A DNA stretch of 64,000 nt from Njordibacter sp937773555 (GTDB taxonomy: Bacteria > Pseudomonadota > Gammaproteobacteria > Pseudomonadales > Balneatricaceae), in contig NZ_CP159830.1 in NCBI RefSeq assembly GCF_047730085.1, positions 2,232,001-2,296,000 of the forward strand. Direction: 5' to 3'. The translations under genes and the position numbers were made by a program. Of the stretch, positions 54,861 through 63,891 are shown in pieces; within the stretch, counting starts at the first letter, position 1; each line of letters opens with the position of its first letter. The notes below the pieces were generated by a model, which saw only the letters and a list, made by a program, of their open reading frames with translations, searched no databases and was not told the DNA's origin.

Positions 54861-56375
54861 ATGTCGAGCATCGTAAAAGAGTTTTTGATACCCGGAACAA
54901 ACAAAGGCCTGTTTTATGGTGGCCAATTTCGCGCCTCAACATCAGGGTCTGAAATAACCGTTTTGGATCCCGCTAGGGGAATACCATTTACGACCGTACC
55001 TAATGGCAATGCTGAAGACATTCGAGCTGCCGTATCTGCCGCAAGCGCTGCATTTCCCGCTTGGGCGGGATTAGATGCCCTAGACCGGGGCAGATACCTT
55101 AGAGCGTTTGCCGAGATTATTAGGCAAAATATTTCATTGCTAGCAGTGCTGGAATCCAAAATAACAGGGCGGGCATTGCGTGAAATGAATGCACAAATGT
55201 CGCGTATACCCGAATGGTTAGAGTATTACGCCGGTATAGCTCCAGGTTTGGAGGGAGAGGCAAACTATGTCAAGGGAGATTATGTCACTTTGACTCAATA
55301 CGAGCCATTGGGACCAACAGCCTTGCTGACACCCTGGAACCACCCTGTACTTATTCTGGTCAAAAAGCTGTCTGCTGCGCTGGCAGCAGGAAATACCTGC
55401 GTAATTAAACCCTCCGAGCTAGCCCCTGTCTCGGCGCTAGTCATCGCCGCTCTTGCTACTGAAGCTGGATTACCAGATGGCGTAGTTAATGTGGTCACTG
55501 GAGATGCCACAACAGGTGAGGCTCTTTGTATGGCTGACGACATTCACTTCATTGACCTTACTGGGGGCACTTCAACTGGCAGAAAGGTTGCAAGCGTGGC
55601 GGGCAAAAGGTTAATCAGGACAACAATGGAACTGGGAGGCAAAACGCCTGTTGTCGTTTGCGAAGATGCAGATATTGATGCAGCTGTTGCTGGTGTTTTG
55701 TTTTCTGCCTTCGTTGCATCTGGTCAAACCTGTGTTGCTGGGTCTCGCATTATTGTGCACGAGTCTATTTACGATGAGTTTGCCAAAAGACTGGCTCAAA
55801 GAGCAGATCAAATACGGCTGGGCGACCCCATGGACGAAAGCACACAAATGGGTCCCGTGATCTGTCGCAAATCACTTGATCGATGCAAAGCGTTTATTAA
55901 GACAGCAAAAGCCCAAGGCGCCAGACAAATTTCTGGGCTAGATCTTTTAGAGCTTGATGGCGAGTTAATTAATGGGTTTTATATACGCCCTACGGTATTT
56001 GCTGACGTTAAAGCAGACCACACTTTGTTTCTTGACGAGGTTTTTGGCCCCGTTATATCACTTACTAAGGTCAGCAATGATGAAGAGGCCATTAATTGTG
56101 CCAATGCAGGTGATTTTGGCCTTGGCGTTTCCATTTGGTCCCGAGATATTGGCCGGGCTCATAGATTATCAAAAAAAATCAGAGGTGGCGTCATCTGGCT
56201 CAATGACCACCATCGTAATGACCCTAGGTCTGTATGGGGCGGAGTCAGAGATAGTGGCTTCGGTAAAGAAAATGGTTGGGACGCTCTGCGCGCCTATCTG
56301 ACAAAAAAATCTATCGTAATCCGTACTCAAGAGGGCTACGATGACTGGTTTAAGGATGGACAAAGGTATGGGTGA
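54861..56375 (+). CDS. NAD(P)-dependent aldehyde dehydrogenase
   Basis: A 504-aa cytoplasmic enzyme oxidising an aldehyde to an acid. Motifs: PWNHPVLILVKKLSAALAAG, the catalytic Glu in TTMELGGKTPVV, the catalytic Cys in ASGQTCVAG, and FGPVISLTKV. AAGGA lies 6 nt before the start. It is closest in outline to betaine-, aminobutyraldehyde- or hydroxymuconic-semialdehyde-type enzymes; I would not choose. Nothing marks it as CoA-acylating malonate-semialdehyde dehydrogenase. It is followed by the GntR gene after 9 nt. Confidence 0.9.
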   Translation: MSSIVKEFLIPGTNKGLFYGGQFRASTSGSEITVLDPARGIPFTTVPNGNAEDIRAAVSAASAAFPAWAGLDALDRGRYLRAFAEIIRQNISLLAVLESKITGRALREMNAQMSRIPEWLEYYAGIAPGLEGEANYVKGDYVTLTQYEPLGPTALLTPWNHPVLILVKKLSAALAAGNTCVIKPSELAPVSALVIAALATEAGLPDGVVNVVTGDATTGEALCMADDIHFIDLTGGTSTGRKVASVAGKRLIRTTMELGGKTPVVVCEDADIDAAVAGVLFSAFVASGQTCVAGSRIIVHESIYDEFAKRLAQRADQIRLGDPMDESTQMGPVICRKSLDRCKAFIKTAKAQGARQISGLDLLELDGELINGFYIRPTVFADVKADHTLFLDEVFGPVISLTKVSNDEEAINCANAGDFGLGVSIWSRDIGRAHRLSKKIRGGVIWLNDHHRNDPRSVWGGVRDSGFGKENGWDALRAYLTKKSIVIRTQEGYDDWFKDGQRYG

Positions 56376-56384
56376 TACAGCACC

Positions 56385-57062
56385 ATGAGCGGCACAGAAA
56401 AGCGCAAGGCAAAGCTTATTGCAACTGCGATTGAAGCACGAATAATAAAACGTGAATTAAAGCCTGGAGACCGGCTTCCTGAAAGGTTACTTGCTGAAGA
56501 ATTTGGTGTTTCACGAACCCCAGTGCGTGAAGCAATCAGGCAACTTGTTGAAACTCGATTAGTCACTGATAATGGCCGGCGTGGAGCGCTCGTGGCGTCC
56601 TTGAGCATTTCTGAATTACTTGATGCCTTTTTGGTTGTTGCAGAACTTGAAGGCCTTGCTGCCAGACAAGCAGCAAAGAGAATGCGCCATGAACAAATTA
56701 TTAAAGCCTTCGATGCCAATGCCCTTTGCCAAAAGGCCGCTGCAGTAAAGGATACAGAAACGTTCAATGCTATGAATATGGTTTTTCATAACTTGATTAT
56801 TGAGGGTTCACACAATGCAATGTTGCAGAGCCAGCTCAGCACAGCTCGTATAATTACTTTCCCATATCGGCATTATGTGTCCAGCTTGCCTGGCTACATG
56901 GCTCAATCAGTTGATGAACATGATGCTCTACTCAAAGCAATATCAAACTCCCAAGGGGACGCTGCTTACCAGCTAATGCGTGATCATGTTCGGCTTCAGG
57001 GGGAACAAATTGAAGATGTAATTCATCACCTAGAAAGGCAAAATAGTGGCACCACTGAATAA
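56385..57062 (+). CDS. GntR family regulator (FCD subfamily)
   Basis: A 225-aa regulator. The winged helix shows ELKPGDRLPERLLAEEFGVS and RTPVREAIRQL; the C-terminal FCD domain has the metal-binding pattern with His in FHNLIIEGSHN, DEHDALLKAI and MRDHVRLQ. It is co-transcribed with the aldehyde dehydrogenase gene and is the obvious candidate to bind the TTTGGTATA repeats 1.6 kb upstream. Ligands of this subfamily are small organic acids, so the product of the pathway or a substrate could be the signal. Confidence 0.9.
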   Translation: MSGTEKRKAKLIATAIEARIIKRELKPGDRLPERLLAEEFGVSRTPVREAIRQLVETRLVTDNGRRGALVASLSISELLDAFLVVAELEGLAARQAAKRMRHEQIIKAFDANALCQKAAAVKDTETFNAMNMVFHNLIIEGSHNAMLQSQLSTARIITFPYRHYVSSLPGYMAQSVDEHDALLKAISNSQGDAAYQLMRDHVRLQGEQIEDVIHHLERQNSGTTE

Positions 57063-57113
57063 TGAAACCCCCACTGCTGATAGTGCTAAAGCGCCCAAGA
57101 ATTTTGTGAAAAG

Positions 57114-57129
57114 TTGACCGCTTGGTCAG
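57114..57129. promoter_or_regulatory. RutR-type operator before the nucleoside transporter operon
   Basis: TTGACCGCTTGGTCAG keeps both GACC/GGTC arms and differs at two of the 14 defined positions from the RutR consensus. It lies 53 bp before the binding-protein gene. TTGACC could again serve as the -35 box, with TTAAGT or TAAGTA 17-18 bp downstream. Confidence 0.7.
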
Positions 57130-57181
57130 TTTATGCTTAAGTAATCATTCAATAAAAATAAATTAATGTGAGGGTTGTATT

Positions 57182-58174
57182 ATGAAGTTAATGTATTTAG
57201 TGTCAAAGGCACGCATGCTAATAGCTGCAGTTGCTTTTGGTTTGATATTATCACCAGCCGTAGTCGTTGCTGGCACTATTAAAGTGGCTGGAATTTTCAC
57301 CCTACCGGTTGAACAACAATGGATAAGTCGCATCCATATTGCCCTTAGTGCAGCTGAAAAACGTGGTGAAATTGAGTATGTATATTCTGAAAATGTCTCC
57401 AATACAGACTACGAGCGCGTGATGCGAGAGTATGCTGAGCAAGGAGTAGACCTTATCGTTGGTGAAGTTTTTGGTCTTGAGCGCGCAGCTCGTAAAGTCG
57501 CTGCCGACTATCCTGAGACAGCCTATTTGATGGGTTCTTCTTTTGCACCACAGGCGCCAAACTTTTCTGTATTTGATAACTTCATCCACGAACCTGCCTA
57601 CTTATCAGGCATGGCTGCTGGCGCAGTTAGTGAGTCAAATATAATTGGCATGGTGGGTGGCTATGCTATTCCTGAAGTTAATCGGCTAATGCATGCGTTT
57701 ATGGCAGGTGCCCGTGAAGTCAATTCTGATGTCACTTTTCTAGTGAACTTTCTTGATAGTTGGTACGACCCCCCAAAGGCTAAAGAAAGTGCGTTTGCAA
57801 TGATAGATGCCGGGGCTGATGTAATGTATGCCGAACGCTTTGGTGTAGCTGATGCAGCTGTTGAACGTGGTAAAAAAGCCATAGGCAACGTTATTGATAC
57901 CGCCAGCGATTACCCTGGAACTATTTTAGCTTCAGCCCTTTGGCATATGGAAGCTACTATTGATACTGCCGTTAGTGCAGTAGCAGATGGCTCATACACT
58001 GCTGATGACTACAGCCAATATAGCTATATGGCACATAATGGTGGTTCCCTTACTATTGATAAAACGTTAGTGCCTGCCAATATCGTTGCTGCTATAGCAG
58101 CTAAAGAAGCTGCTATTCGCAATGGCAGCTTTGTTGTTACTATCAATGATGAGACTCCTGTATCAGATAATTGA
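57182..58174 (+). CDS. BMP-family nucleoside-binding lipoprotein/periplasmic protein
   Basis: A 330-aa substrate-binding protein of the BMP (basic membrane protein, PnrA) family, which binds nucleosides. A signal peptide ends near VVVAGTI; there is no lipobox Cys, so it is soluble in the periplasm. Family segments: VDLIVGEVFGLERAARKVAADYP with a short break, NIIGMVGGYAIPEVNR and GADVMYAERFGV. GAGGG precedes the start. First gene of the RutR-controlled transporter operon; a strong terminator-like hairpin follows. Confidence 0.88.
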   Translation: MKLMYLVSKARMLIAAVAFGLILSPAVVVAGTIKVAGIFTLPVEQQWISRIHIALSAAEKRGEIEYVYSENVSNTDYERVMREYAEQGVDLIVGEVFGLERAARKVAADYPETAYLMGSSFAPQAPNFSVFDNFIHEPAYLSGMAAGAVSESNIIGMVGGYAIPEVNRLMHAFMAGAREVNSDVTFLVNFLDSWYDPPKAKESAFAMIDAGADVMYAERFGVADAAVERGKKAIGNVIDTASDYPGTILASALWHMEATIDTAVSAVADGSYTADDYSQYSYMAHNGGSLTIDKTLVPANIVAAIAAKEAAIRNGSFVVTINDETPVSDN

Positions 58175-58195
58175 TATTGGGCTGTTTTGTGTATC

Positions 58196-58237
58196 AAAAT
58201 CCTGTTGGGTGATTCGTTTCACCTAATGGGATTTTTT
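58196..58237 (+). terminator. Terminator-like hairpin after the nucleoside-binding-protein gene
   Basis: A 17-bp stem (three G-U pairs) from AAAATCC to GGGATTTT with a loop near TTCGTT is followed by a run of T residues. It looks strong, so downstream genes depend on read-through or a second promoter. Confidence 0.75.
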
Positions 58238-58267
58238 ATCCCTCCTTCTTGCTAGTGGATGTTCCCT

Positions 58268-59785
58268 ATGATCAATGACACGGTGCTTTCTCTCAATAAA
58301 CTGAGCAAGCGATTTGGCACAGTGGTGGCCAATGAGTCGGTCACTATCAACTTAAAACGTGGAGAGATTCTGTCGTTGCTAGGAGAAAATGGTGCTGGAA
58401 AAACCACGTTAATGAATATGCTTTTTGGCCACTACATGCCAGATTCTGGCAGTATCCAAGTCGCTAACACACAAGGCCAACTTAAGCCTTTGACCTTAGG
58501 CCACCCTCAAGCCGCACTAGATGCCGGTATTGGCATGGTCCATCAACACTTTACCCTTGCGGAAAACTTATCTGCTATAGATAATATTTTACTCGGCTCT
58601 GAAAATTTATTTGCCTGGCGCCGTTCCATGGGCACTGCACGCCAAAAAATCAAAGATATCATGCATCGCACAGGCTTAAATGCCCCCCTTGATACTATCG
58701 TAGGTAAGCTCTCTGTGGGTGAGCGTCAGCGGGTAGAAATCCTCAAAGCACTGTATCGTGATGCGCGCATATTAGTCTTAGATGAACCCACAGCTGTTTT
58801 AACACCACAAGAAGCCGACACACTGTTTGCCAATATAGACATCATGGCTAAAGATGGATTGTCAGTAATATTCATATCTCATAAATTACGTGAAGTGCTG
58901 GCTTTTTCCCATCGTATCGCAGTGTTAAGGCATGGAAAAAAAGTAGGCGAAATTGCTACTAAAGATGCAGACGAGAAAATAATTTCTCAATTAATGGTAG
59001 GTGCTGATACACCAGCAACCCCACGCGAACCTCTAACGATTGGCGCACCAGTGCTTCAGTTAACTCACCTCTGTGCAGCAGGTACTAGTGCTCGCAGTAG
59101 CCTAGAAGGTATAAATTTGACTGTGTCTGCCAGCGAAATAGTAGGCATTGCTGGCATTTCTGGTAATGGACAGTCTACTCTAGCCAAGGTGATTTCTGGT
59201 TTAACCAAGCCCACTTCAGGTGAACTTGCAATTGATAACCAACCGATACATAAATTTACGCCTACTAGCCTGCTAAAATCTGGGGTAGGCAGAATACCTG
59301 AAGACCGTCATCATGATGGTATTATAGGCGCGATGAGCGTGGCTGAAAACTTAGCAATTGAACGTCTGGACAGCAGTGACATTCAGCAGTTTGGCTTTTT
59401 ACGTGATCAAGAACTCAAATTAAATGCTCAAAACTTAAGCCAAAAATATGATATTCGTGGGCCCGGTATTGAAGCTCAAACACGCTTGCTGTCAGGTGGA
59501 AATATCCAAAAACTCATACTGGCAAGGGTTTTTGAAGCATCTCCAAAACTTATTTTGGCTAATCAACCCACTAGAGGTCTAGATATGGGAGCTGCTAGCG
59601 AAGTAGGAAAACGACTGTTACAGGCACGTAAACGAGGTGCTGGCGTATTATTAATTTCAGAAGACCTAGACGAGTTACTGGCTTTGTCAGATCGAATTAT
59701 CATCATGCATGACGGTGAGTTGCACGCGGCCCCAAGCAATAACCGAGCACAAATAGGATTACTCATGGCGGGAGAAGTCTCATGA
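58268..59785 (+). CDS. Nucleoside ABC transporter ATP-binding protein (two ATPase domains)
   Basis: A 505-aa protein with two ABC domains, the form used with BMP receptors (NupO/YufO). Domain 1 has Walker A GENGAGKTT and Walker B LVLDEPTAV. Domain 2 has the degenerate Walker A GISGNGQST and LILANQPTRGLD, with signature LLSGGNIQK. Degenerate second sites are usual in this family. I chose the ATG at 58268 because GTGGA lies about 8 nt upstream, better than for the ATG at 58259. It overlaps the permease gene by 4 nt. Confidence 0.9.
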   Translation: MINDTVLSLNKLSKRFGTVVANESVTINLKRGEILSLLGENGAGKTTLMNMLFGHYMPDSGSIQVANTQGQLKPLTLGHPQAALDAGIGMVHQHFTLAENLSAIDNILLGSENLFAWRRSMGTARQKIKDIMHRTGLNAPLDTIVGKLSVGERQRVEILKALYRDARILVLDEPTAVLTPQEADTLFANIDIMAKDGLSVIFISHKLREVLAFSHRIAVLRHGKKVGEIATKDADEKIISQLMVGADTPATPREPLTIGAPVLQLTHLCAAGTSARSSLEGINLTVSASEIVGIAGISGNGQSTLAKVISGLTKPTSGELAIDNQPIHKFTPTSLLKSGVGRIPEDRHHDGIIGAMSVAENLAIERLDSSDIQQFGFLRDQELKLNAQNLSQKYDIRGPGIEAQTRLLSGGNIQKLILARVFEASPKLILANQPTRGLDMGAASEVGKRLLQARKRGAGVLLISEDLDELLALSDRIIIMHDGELHAAPSNNRAQIGLLMAGEVS

Positions 59786-60876
59786 TTCGCATAGAACCTA
59801 GGGAAGCTCCCTCGCGCCGCCTAACCATTGGCGTCCCAGTTGCCTCTGCGCTACTTGCGCTGTTGCTTGCAGCCATACCTTTGACCTTTGCAGGTGCCAA
59901 TATAGTCGAAGCTTACCAAGAAATGGCTAAAGGTATCTTTGGCTCAATGTTCGCCTTTACAGAAATGCTTACCCGCGCAACCCCTCTTATATTTACTGGT
60001 TTAGCTGCCACTTTGGCATTTCGGGCTAAACTTTGGAATATCGGTGCTGAGGGGCAGCTTTACTTAGGCGCCATGGCCGCTGTAATTGTAGGAACGGGCT
60101 GGGTTGACGGCCCTCCCATGCTTTTAATTCCGATGATTTTAATTGCCGGTGCGTTGGCTGGAGCGCTTGGCATGGCTGGCCCAGCTTATTTAAAAACCCG
60201 TTTTGGTGCAGATGAGGTAGTGACCACACTATTACTTAACTTTATTATCTTAATATTTATCCAGATGATGCTCGAGGGCCCTCTAAAAGACCCTATGGGT
60301 ATGGGGTGGCCACAGTCTAGCCCAGTGGTAGACAATGCTTTGTTGCCCCAGATACTGCCGCGTATGCGCCTGCACTATGGCTTAGTCATTGCTCTGGTGG
60401 CCGCTGTAATAGCCCACATAATGCTATCTAAAAGCGTATGGGGGCTGAAACTTAGAGCAGTGGGTGAAAATGCCGCCGCCGCTTTGCACGCAGGCATTGG
60501 CGTAAAACGGACTTTGATGAGTGCAGCGCTTATTTCTGGCGCGCTAGCAGGGTTAGCTGGTGTGAGTGAAGTAGCAGGCTTGCGCGGTTACCTAACCACC
60601 GACTTATCTCCTGGATATGGCTACACTGGCATTGTGGTAGCCATGCTTGCTGGATTGTCTCCTCTGGGTGTGGTGATTGCTGCGCTATTTATAGCCTCAG
60701 TATTTGTGGGAGCCGATACCATGAGTCGTGCCATGGGAGTGTCTAGCTATTTAGCTGACTTAGTGGTGTCCATGTCGCTAATCTGTGTCTTAATTGGTGG
60801 TTTTATTGCCCGTTTCACAATTAAGATGACGCCGTCAAATAAAAAAGCATCCGCCACAGACTCTGGAGCTGCGTAA
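59782..60876 (+). CDS. Nucleoside ABC transporter permease 1 (NupP/YufP-like)
   Basis: A 364-aa inner-membrane permease of the ribose/nucleoside class with eight to ten helices. Conserved segments: GLAATLAFRAKLWNIGAEGQ, KTRFGADEVVTTLLLNFI and LRAVGENAAAALHAGIGVKR. Start and stop overlap both neighbours by 1-4 nt. It pairs with the next permease. Confidence 0.9.
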   Translation: MIRIEPREAPSRRLTIGVPVASALLALLLAAIPLTFAGANIVEAYQEMAKGIFGSMFAFTEMLTRATPLIFTGLAATLAFRAKLWNIGAEGQLYLGAMAAVIVGTGWVDGPPMLLIPMILIAGALAGALGMAGPAYLKTRFGADEVVTTLLLNFIILIFIQMMLEGPLKDPMGMGWPQSSPVVDNALLPQILPRMRLHYGLVIALVAAVIAHIMLSKSVWGLKLRAVGENAAAALHAGIGVKRTLMSAALISGALAGLAGVSEVAGLRGYLTTDLSPGYGYTGIVVAMLAGLSPLGVVIAALFIASVFVGADTMSRAMGVSSYLADLVVSMSLICVLIGGFIARFTIKMTPSNKKASATDSGAA

Positions 60877-61817
60877 TGGAAATATTAGAAATCTTGCTCA
60901 GTGAAAATTTTTGGGCCGCTGCTTTGCGTATCGCAACACCATTAATTTTTGGCGTTTTAGGCGCTCTTATTTGTGAAAAATCAGGTGTTTTAAACTTAGG
61001 CATTGAAGGCATTTTTGCTGCTGGCGCTATGGCGGGATGGATGGCTGTTTGGCTGGGCGCGGGCTTGTGGACTGGGTTACTTTGTGCCGCTTTAACGGGG
61101 GCTTTTTTTGGCCTCATTCACGCCATTTTAACCGTGCCATTAGGGCTGTCACAGCACGTGTCAGGTTTAGGCATCACCATGTTTGCTACTTCGGTGAGTT
61201 ATTTTACCTACCGCACTGCCCTGCCCCAGGTGAGCAGCCCACCCCGTATTGAACCATTCCAACCCCTTGATATTCCAATACTCTCAGATATCCCTTTCTT
61301 AGGGCCGGTATTATTTCAACAAACAGCAATGACTTGGTTGGCGCTATTTTTGGTGGCTTTAGTATGGTGGGTATACAACCGCACACCCTTAGGCCAAGCT
61401 TTACGTGCCGTAGGCGACAACCCCAACGCTGTTGATGCACAAGGGTTGTCAGTCTATGGCCTGCGCATGGGGGCCATTGTAGCGGGTTCTGCATGCATGG
61501 CTCTAGGTGGAGCCTTCCTTACCATGTCAGCTTTTGATGCTTTTTTCTTCGGCATGGTCAACGGCCGTGGTTGGATCTGTATAGCTCTTGTTATATTTGC
61601 CAGTTGGCGTCCAGGAAAAGCTTTATTAGGGGCTCTCTTGTTTGGCGCTTTTGATGCATTTCAAGTACGCTTACAAACTGAGGTAGGAGCGTTTGTGCCC
61701 TCCCAAGTCTTCTTAATGGCGCCTTATATACTTTCGATACTTGCCTTGGTGATCGTTGCACGCCGTGCAGAATATCCCCGCGCTCTTCTAACACCGTGGT
61801 TCAAAGGACAACGCTAA
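60876..61817 (+). CDS. Nucleoside ABC transporter permease 2 (NupQ/YufQ-like)
   Basis: A 313-aa inner-membrane permease. Conserved segments: ALICEKSGVLNLGIEGIFAA, LSQHVSGLGITMF, LRAVGDNPNAVDAQGLSVYG and GRGWICIALVIFASWRPGKA. It shares one base with each neighbouring gene. Together with permease 1 it forms the nucleoside channel. Confidence 0.9.
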   Translation: MEILEILLSENFWAAALRIATPLIFGVLGALICEKSGVLNLGIEGIFAAGAMAGWMAVWLGAGLWTGLLCAALTGAFFGLIHAILTVPLGLSQHVSGLGITMFATSVSYFTYRTALPQVSSPPRIEPFQPLDIPILSDIPFLGPVLFQQTAMTWLALFLVALVWWVYNRTPLGQALRAVGDNPNAVDAQGLSVYGLRMGAIVAGSACMALGGAFLTMSAFDAFFFGMVNGRGWICIALVIFASWRPGKALLGALLFGAFDAFQVRLQTEVGAFVPSQVFLMAPYILSILALVIVARRAEYPRALLTPWFKGQR

Positions 61818-63100
61818 TGAATTTTGACCTTGTTATTAAAAATGCATGTTTACAGGATGGGCGCCGCAATATTGATGTGGCTTGCTCCAACGGTATTATA
61901 GTTGCTGTTAAGCCTAACATTGAAGCCTCCGCCACCTTGGTGGTCGATGCCAAAGATCAGCTTTTAAGCCCGCCGTTTGTGGACCCTCATTTCCATATGG
62001 ATTCAACCTTATCCCTAGGGCAACCACGCATGAACATGTCGGGCACACTGTTAGAGGGTATTGCATTGTGGGGGGAGTTAAAACCAAAGCAAAGTGTGGA
62101 TGATATCATTAACCGCGCCATACACTATTGTGACCTTGCCGTAGCAATGGGCATTGGTGCTATTCGCAGCCATGTAGATGTGTGTGATAACGAATTGAAA
62201 AGTGTTACAGCGATGCTTGAAGTACGTCGCTTAGTAGCCCCTTATTTAGATCTTCAACTAGTTGCTTTCCCACAAGATGGTTTATTACGTGATAAGAATG
62301 CCCATGAAAATCTTATTCGAGCACTGGACTTGGGCATAGATGTTGTCGGTGGAATCCCCCATTTTGAACGCACTGCCCAAGAGGGCACATTATCCATAAA
62401 GATCCTATGCGAGCTGGCAGCTGAACGCGGGTTGCGGGTAGATATGCACTGTGATGAGTCAGACGATCCCCACAGTCGCCATGTAGAAACCCTAGCTAGT
62501 GAAACCCTCCGCTTGGGTTTGCAAGGGCGAGTAGCCGGCTCTCATCTTACGTCAATGCACTCCATGGACAACTATTATGTTTCCAAGCTGCTGCCATTGT
62601 TAGCCGAAGCCGAATTACACGTCATTCCTAATCCACTGGTTAACATCATGTTGCAAGGTCGCCATGACAGCTACCCCAAACGCCGTGGTCAAACCCGTGT
62701 GCCAGAACTTAAGGCTGCTGGCGTGAATGTTGGTTTTGGTTCTGACTGTATGATGGACCCATGGTATTCCATGGGTAGAGCAGACATGCTGGATGTCGCA
62801 AGTATGGGATTGCATGTCGGCCAGCTATCTAGCCGAACAGACATGGCATGGTGTTTTGACGCTGTTAGTTATAACTCTGCAGCCATTATGGGATTACAAG
62901 GCTATGGTATTGTTGAAGGAGGACAGGCCAATATGGTGCTGTTACAGGCCAATGATCCAATTGAAGCCATCCGTTTAAAAGCCACACGTCTGATGGTTTT
63001 TCGTCAAGGAAAGTTGGTTGCTCAAACCCCTGCTAGCCATACCAAGCTTCAATTGCCAGGCCGTCCTGCGCTTGTGGATCCAGCTAAGCCATTGTTTTAG
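61817..63100 (+). CDS. codA: Cytosine deaminase
   Basis: Converts cytosine to uracil and ammonia in the cytoplasm. The 427-aa amidohydrolase has metal ligands His58 and His60 in DPHFHMDSTLSLGQP, then AFPQDGLL, HCDESDDPHSRHVETLA and GSDCMMDPWYSMGRADML, in the same order as E. coli CodA. The frame can start at 61796, but the ATG at 61817 overlaps the permease stop (TAATG) and has AAGGA upstream. Its place in the nucleoside importer operon under RutR feeds uracil into the reductive pathway. Deamination of related pyrimidines such as isoguanine or creatinine is possible but less likely. Confidence 0.9.
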   Translation: MNFDLVIKNACLQDGRRNIDVACSNGIIVAVKPNIEASATLVVDAKDQLLSPPFVDPHFHMDSTLSLGQPRMNMSGTLLEGIALWGELKPKQSVDDIINRAIHYCDLAVAMGIGAIRSHVDVCDNELKSVTAMLEVRRLVAPYLDLQLVAFPQDGLLRDKNAHENLIRALDLGIDVVGGIPHFERTAQEGTLSIKILCELAAERGLRVDMHCDESDDPHSRHVETLASETLRLGLQGRVAGSHLTSMHSMDNYYVSKLLPLLAEAELHVIPNPLVNIMLQGRHDSYPKRRGQTRVPELKAAGVNVGFGSDCMMDPWYSMGRADMLDVASMGLHVGQLSSRTDMAWCFDAVSYNSAAIMGLQGYGIVEGGQANMVLLQANDPIEAIRLKATRLMVFRQGKLVAQTPASHTKLQLPGRPALVDPAKPLF

Positions 63101-63151
63101 CCTTAGCTTTAGTGAAGCATTAGAGGGCATAAACTCCCATTATTAGGTTGG

Positions 63152-63820
63152 CTATAAGCGAGATTTTAGGTTCAGCCCACGCACAAGAACTTCAATGGCA
63201 TAGTGGGTTGCTGGGGGATATATTTCGCTATCGTAGTCGTTAGGTTTAACCACAGCAGAGATTTGTGACTCAAAGTCAGCATAGGTCTGTGTCAAAGCCC
63301 AAATCATAAAAAACACATGCGCAGGTTCTATCTGAGCCATAAGCCCTTCACGTTGCCACTGTAAAAAAACATGGCCTTTTTGCTTAACCCAAGTATGTAA
63401 CTCAGTCTGCAAGAAGTTTCCGATGACTGGAGCGCCTGCCATAATTTCCATAGCAATGAGGCGTGATGCCTCTGGGTATTGTTGTGACAGCTGCATCTTG
63501 TTTGTAATATATTCAGTAATGACATCAATGGGTTGATCCTGGCTATGTAAATCACCAAGCGAACCCAACCAACGCCTTAAAACTCTAACGATAACAAATT
63601 GATACAACTCTTTCTTTGTTTTGAAGTAATACAGCATGTTAGTTTTTGACATGCCTGCTGCTTTTGCAATCTCATCAATTCGAGCACCTGAAAACCCTTT
63701 GCGTGAAAAAACTGTTAACGCCGCTTCAAGTACTTTTTGTTGATTTTTTTCGCCAATAGATCCCGCTTTAAAGCGACTCGATGGCTCAGACGGAAGGGTA
63801 TAGGTAGAAAGAGTATTCAT
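63152..63820 (-). CDS. rutR: TetR-family pyrimidine regulator RutR
   Basis: A 222-aa repressor. The TetR helix-turn-helix has ARIDEIAKAAGMSKTNMLYY, followed by FKTKKELY. The C-terminal domain has YPEASRLIAMEIMAGAPV and HVFFMIWALTQTYADFESQ, segments that run closely parallel to E. coli RutR, whose ligand is uracil or thymine. It converges with codA. Matching operators lie before hydA, the nitrilase gene and the nucleoside-binding-protein gene. Its own ribosome-binding site is weak. Confidence 0.9.
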   Translation of the reverse strand: MNTLSTYTLPSEPSSRFKAGSIGEKNQQKVLEAALTVFSRKGFSGARIDEIAKAAGMSKTNMLYYFKTKKELYQFVIVRVLRRWLGSLGDLHSQDQPIDVITEYITNKMQLSQQYPEASRLIAMEIMAGAPVIGNFLQTELHTWVKQKGHVFLQWQREGLMAQIEPAHVFFMIWALTQTYADFESQISAVVKPNDYDSEIYPPATHYAIEVLVRGLNLKSRL

Positions 63821-63871
63821 GTAAAGAAAACAGCCCTGCTGCTAGGTTAATCTAGGAGATTAAGATACATG

Positions 63872-63891
63872 CTTGTCGCGGAACTGACAAG
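63872..63891. promoter_or_regulatory. Inverted repeat upstream of rutR
   Basis: CTTGTC-N8-GACAAG lies 52 bp before the rutR start. It does not match the RutR operator. It may bind another regulator or be chance. Confidence 0.3.

Noticed and set aside
54861..56375. Aldehyde dehydrogenase as methylmalonate/malonate-semialdehyde dehydrogenase of uracil catabolism
   Set aside because: It is under different operators from the RutR units and I see no features specific to the CoA-acylating type; a general aldehyde dehydrogenase is the safer call.
63872..63891. Inverted repeat as a RutR autoregulatory operator
   Set aside because: CTTGTC/GACAAG does not contain the GACC/GGTC arms of the RutR site; kept only as a low-confidence repeat.
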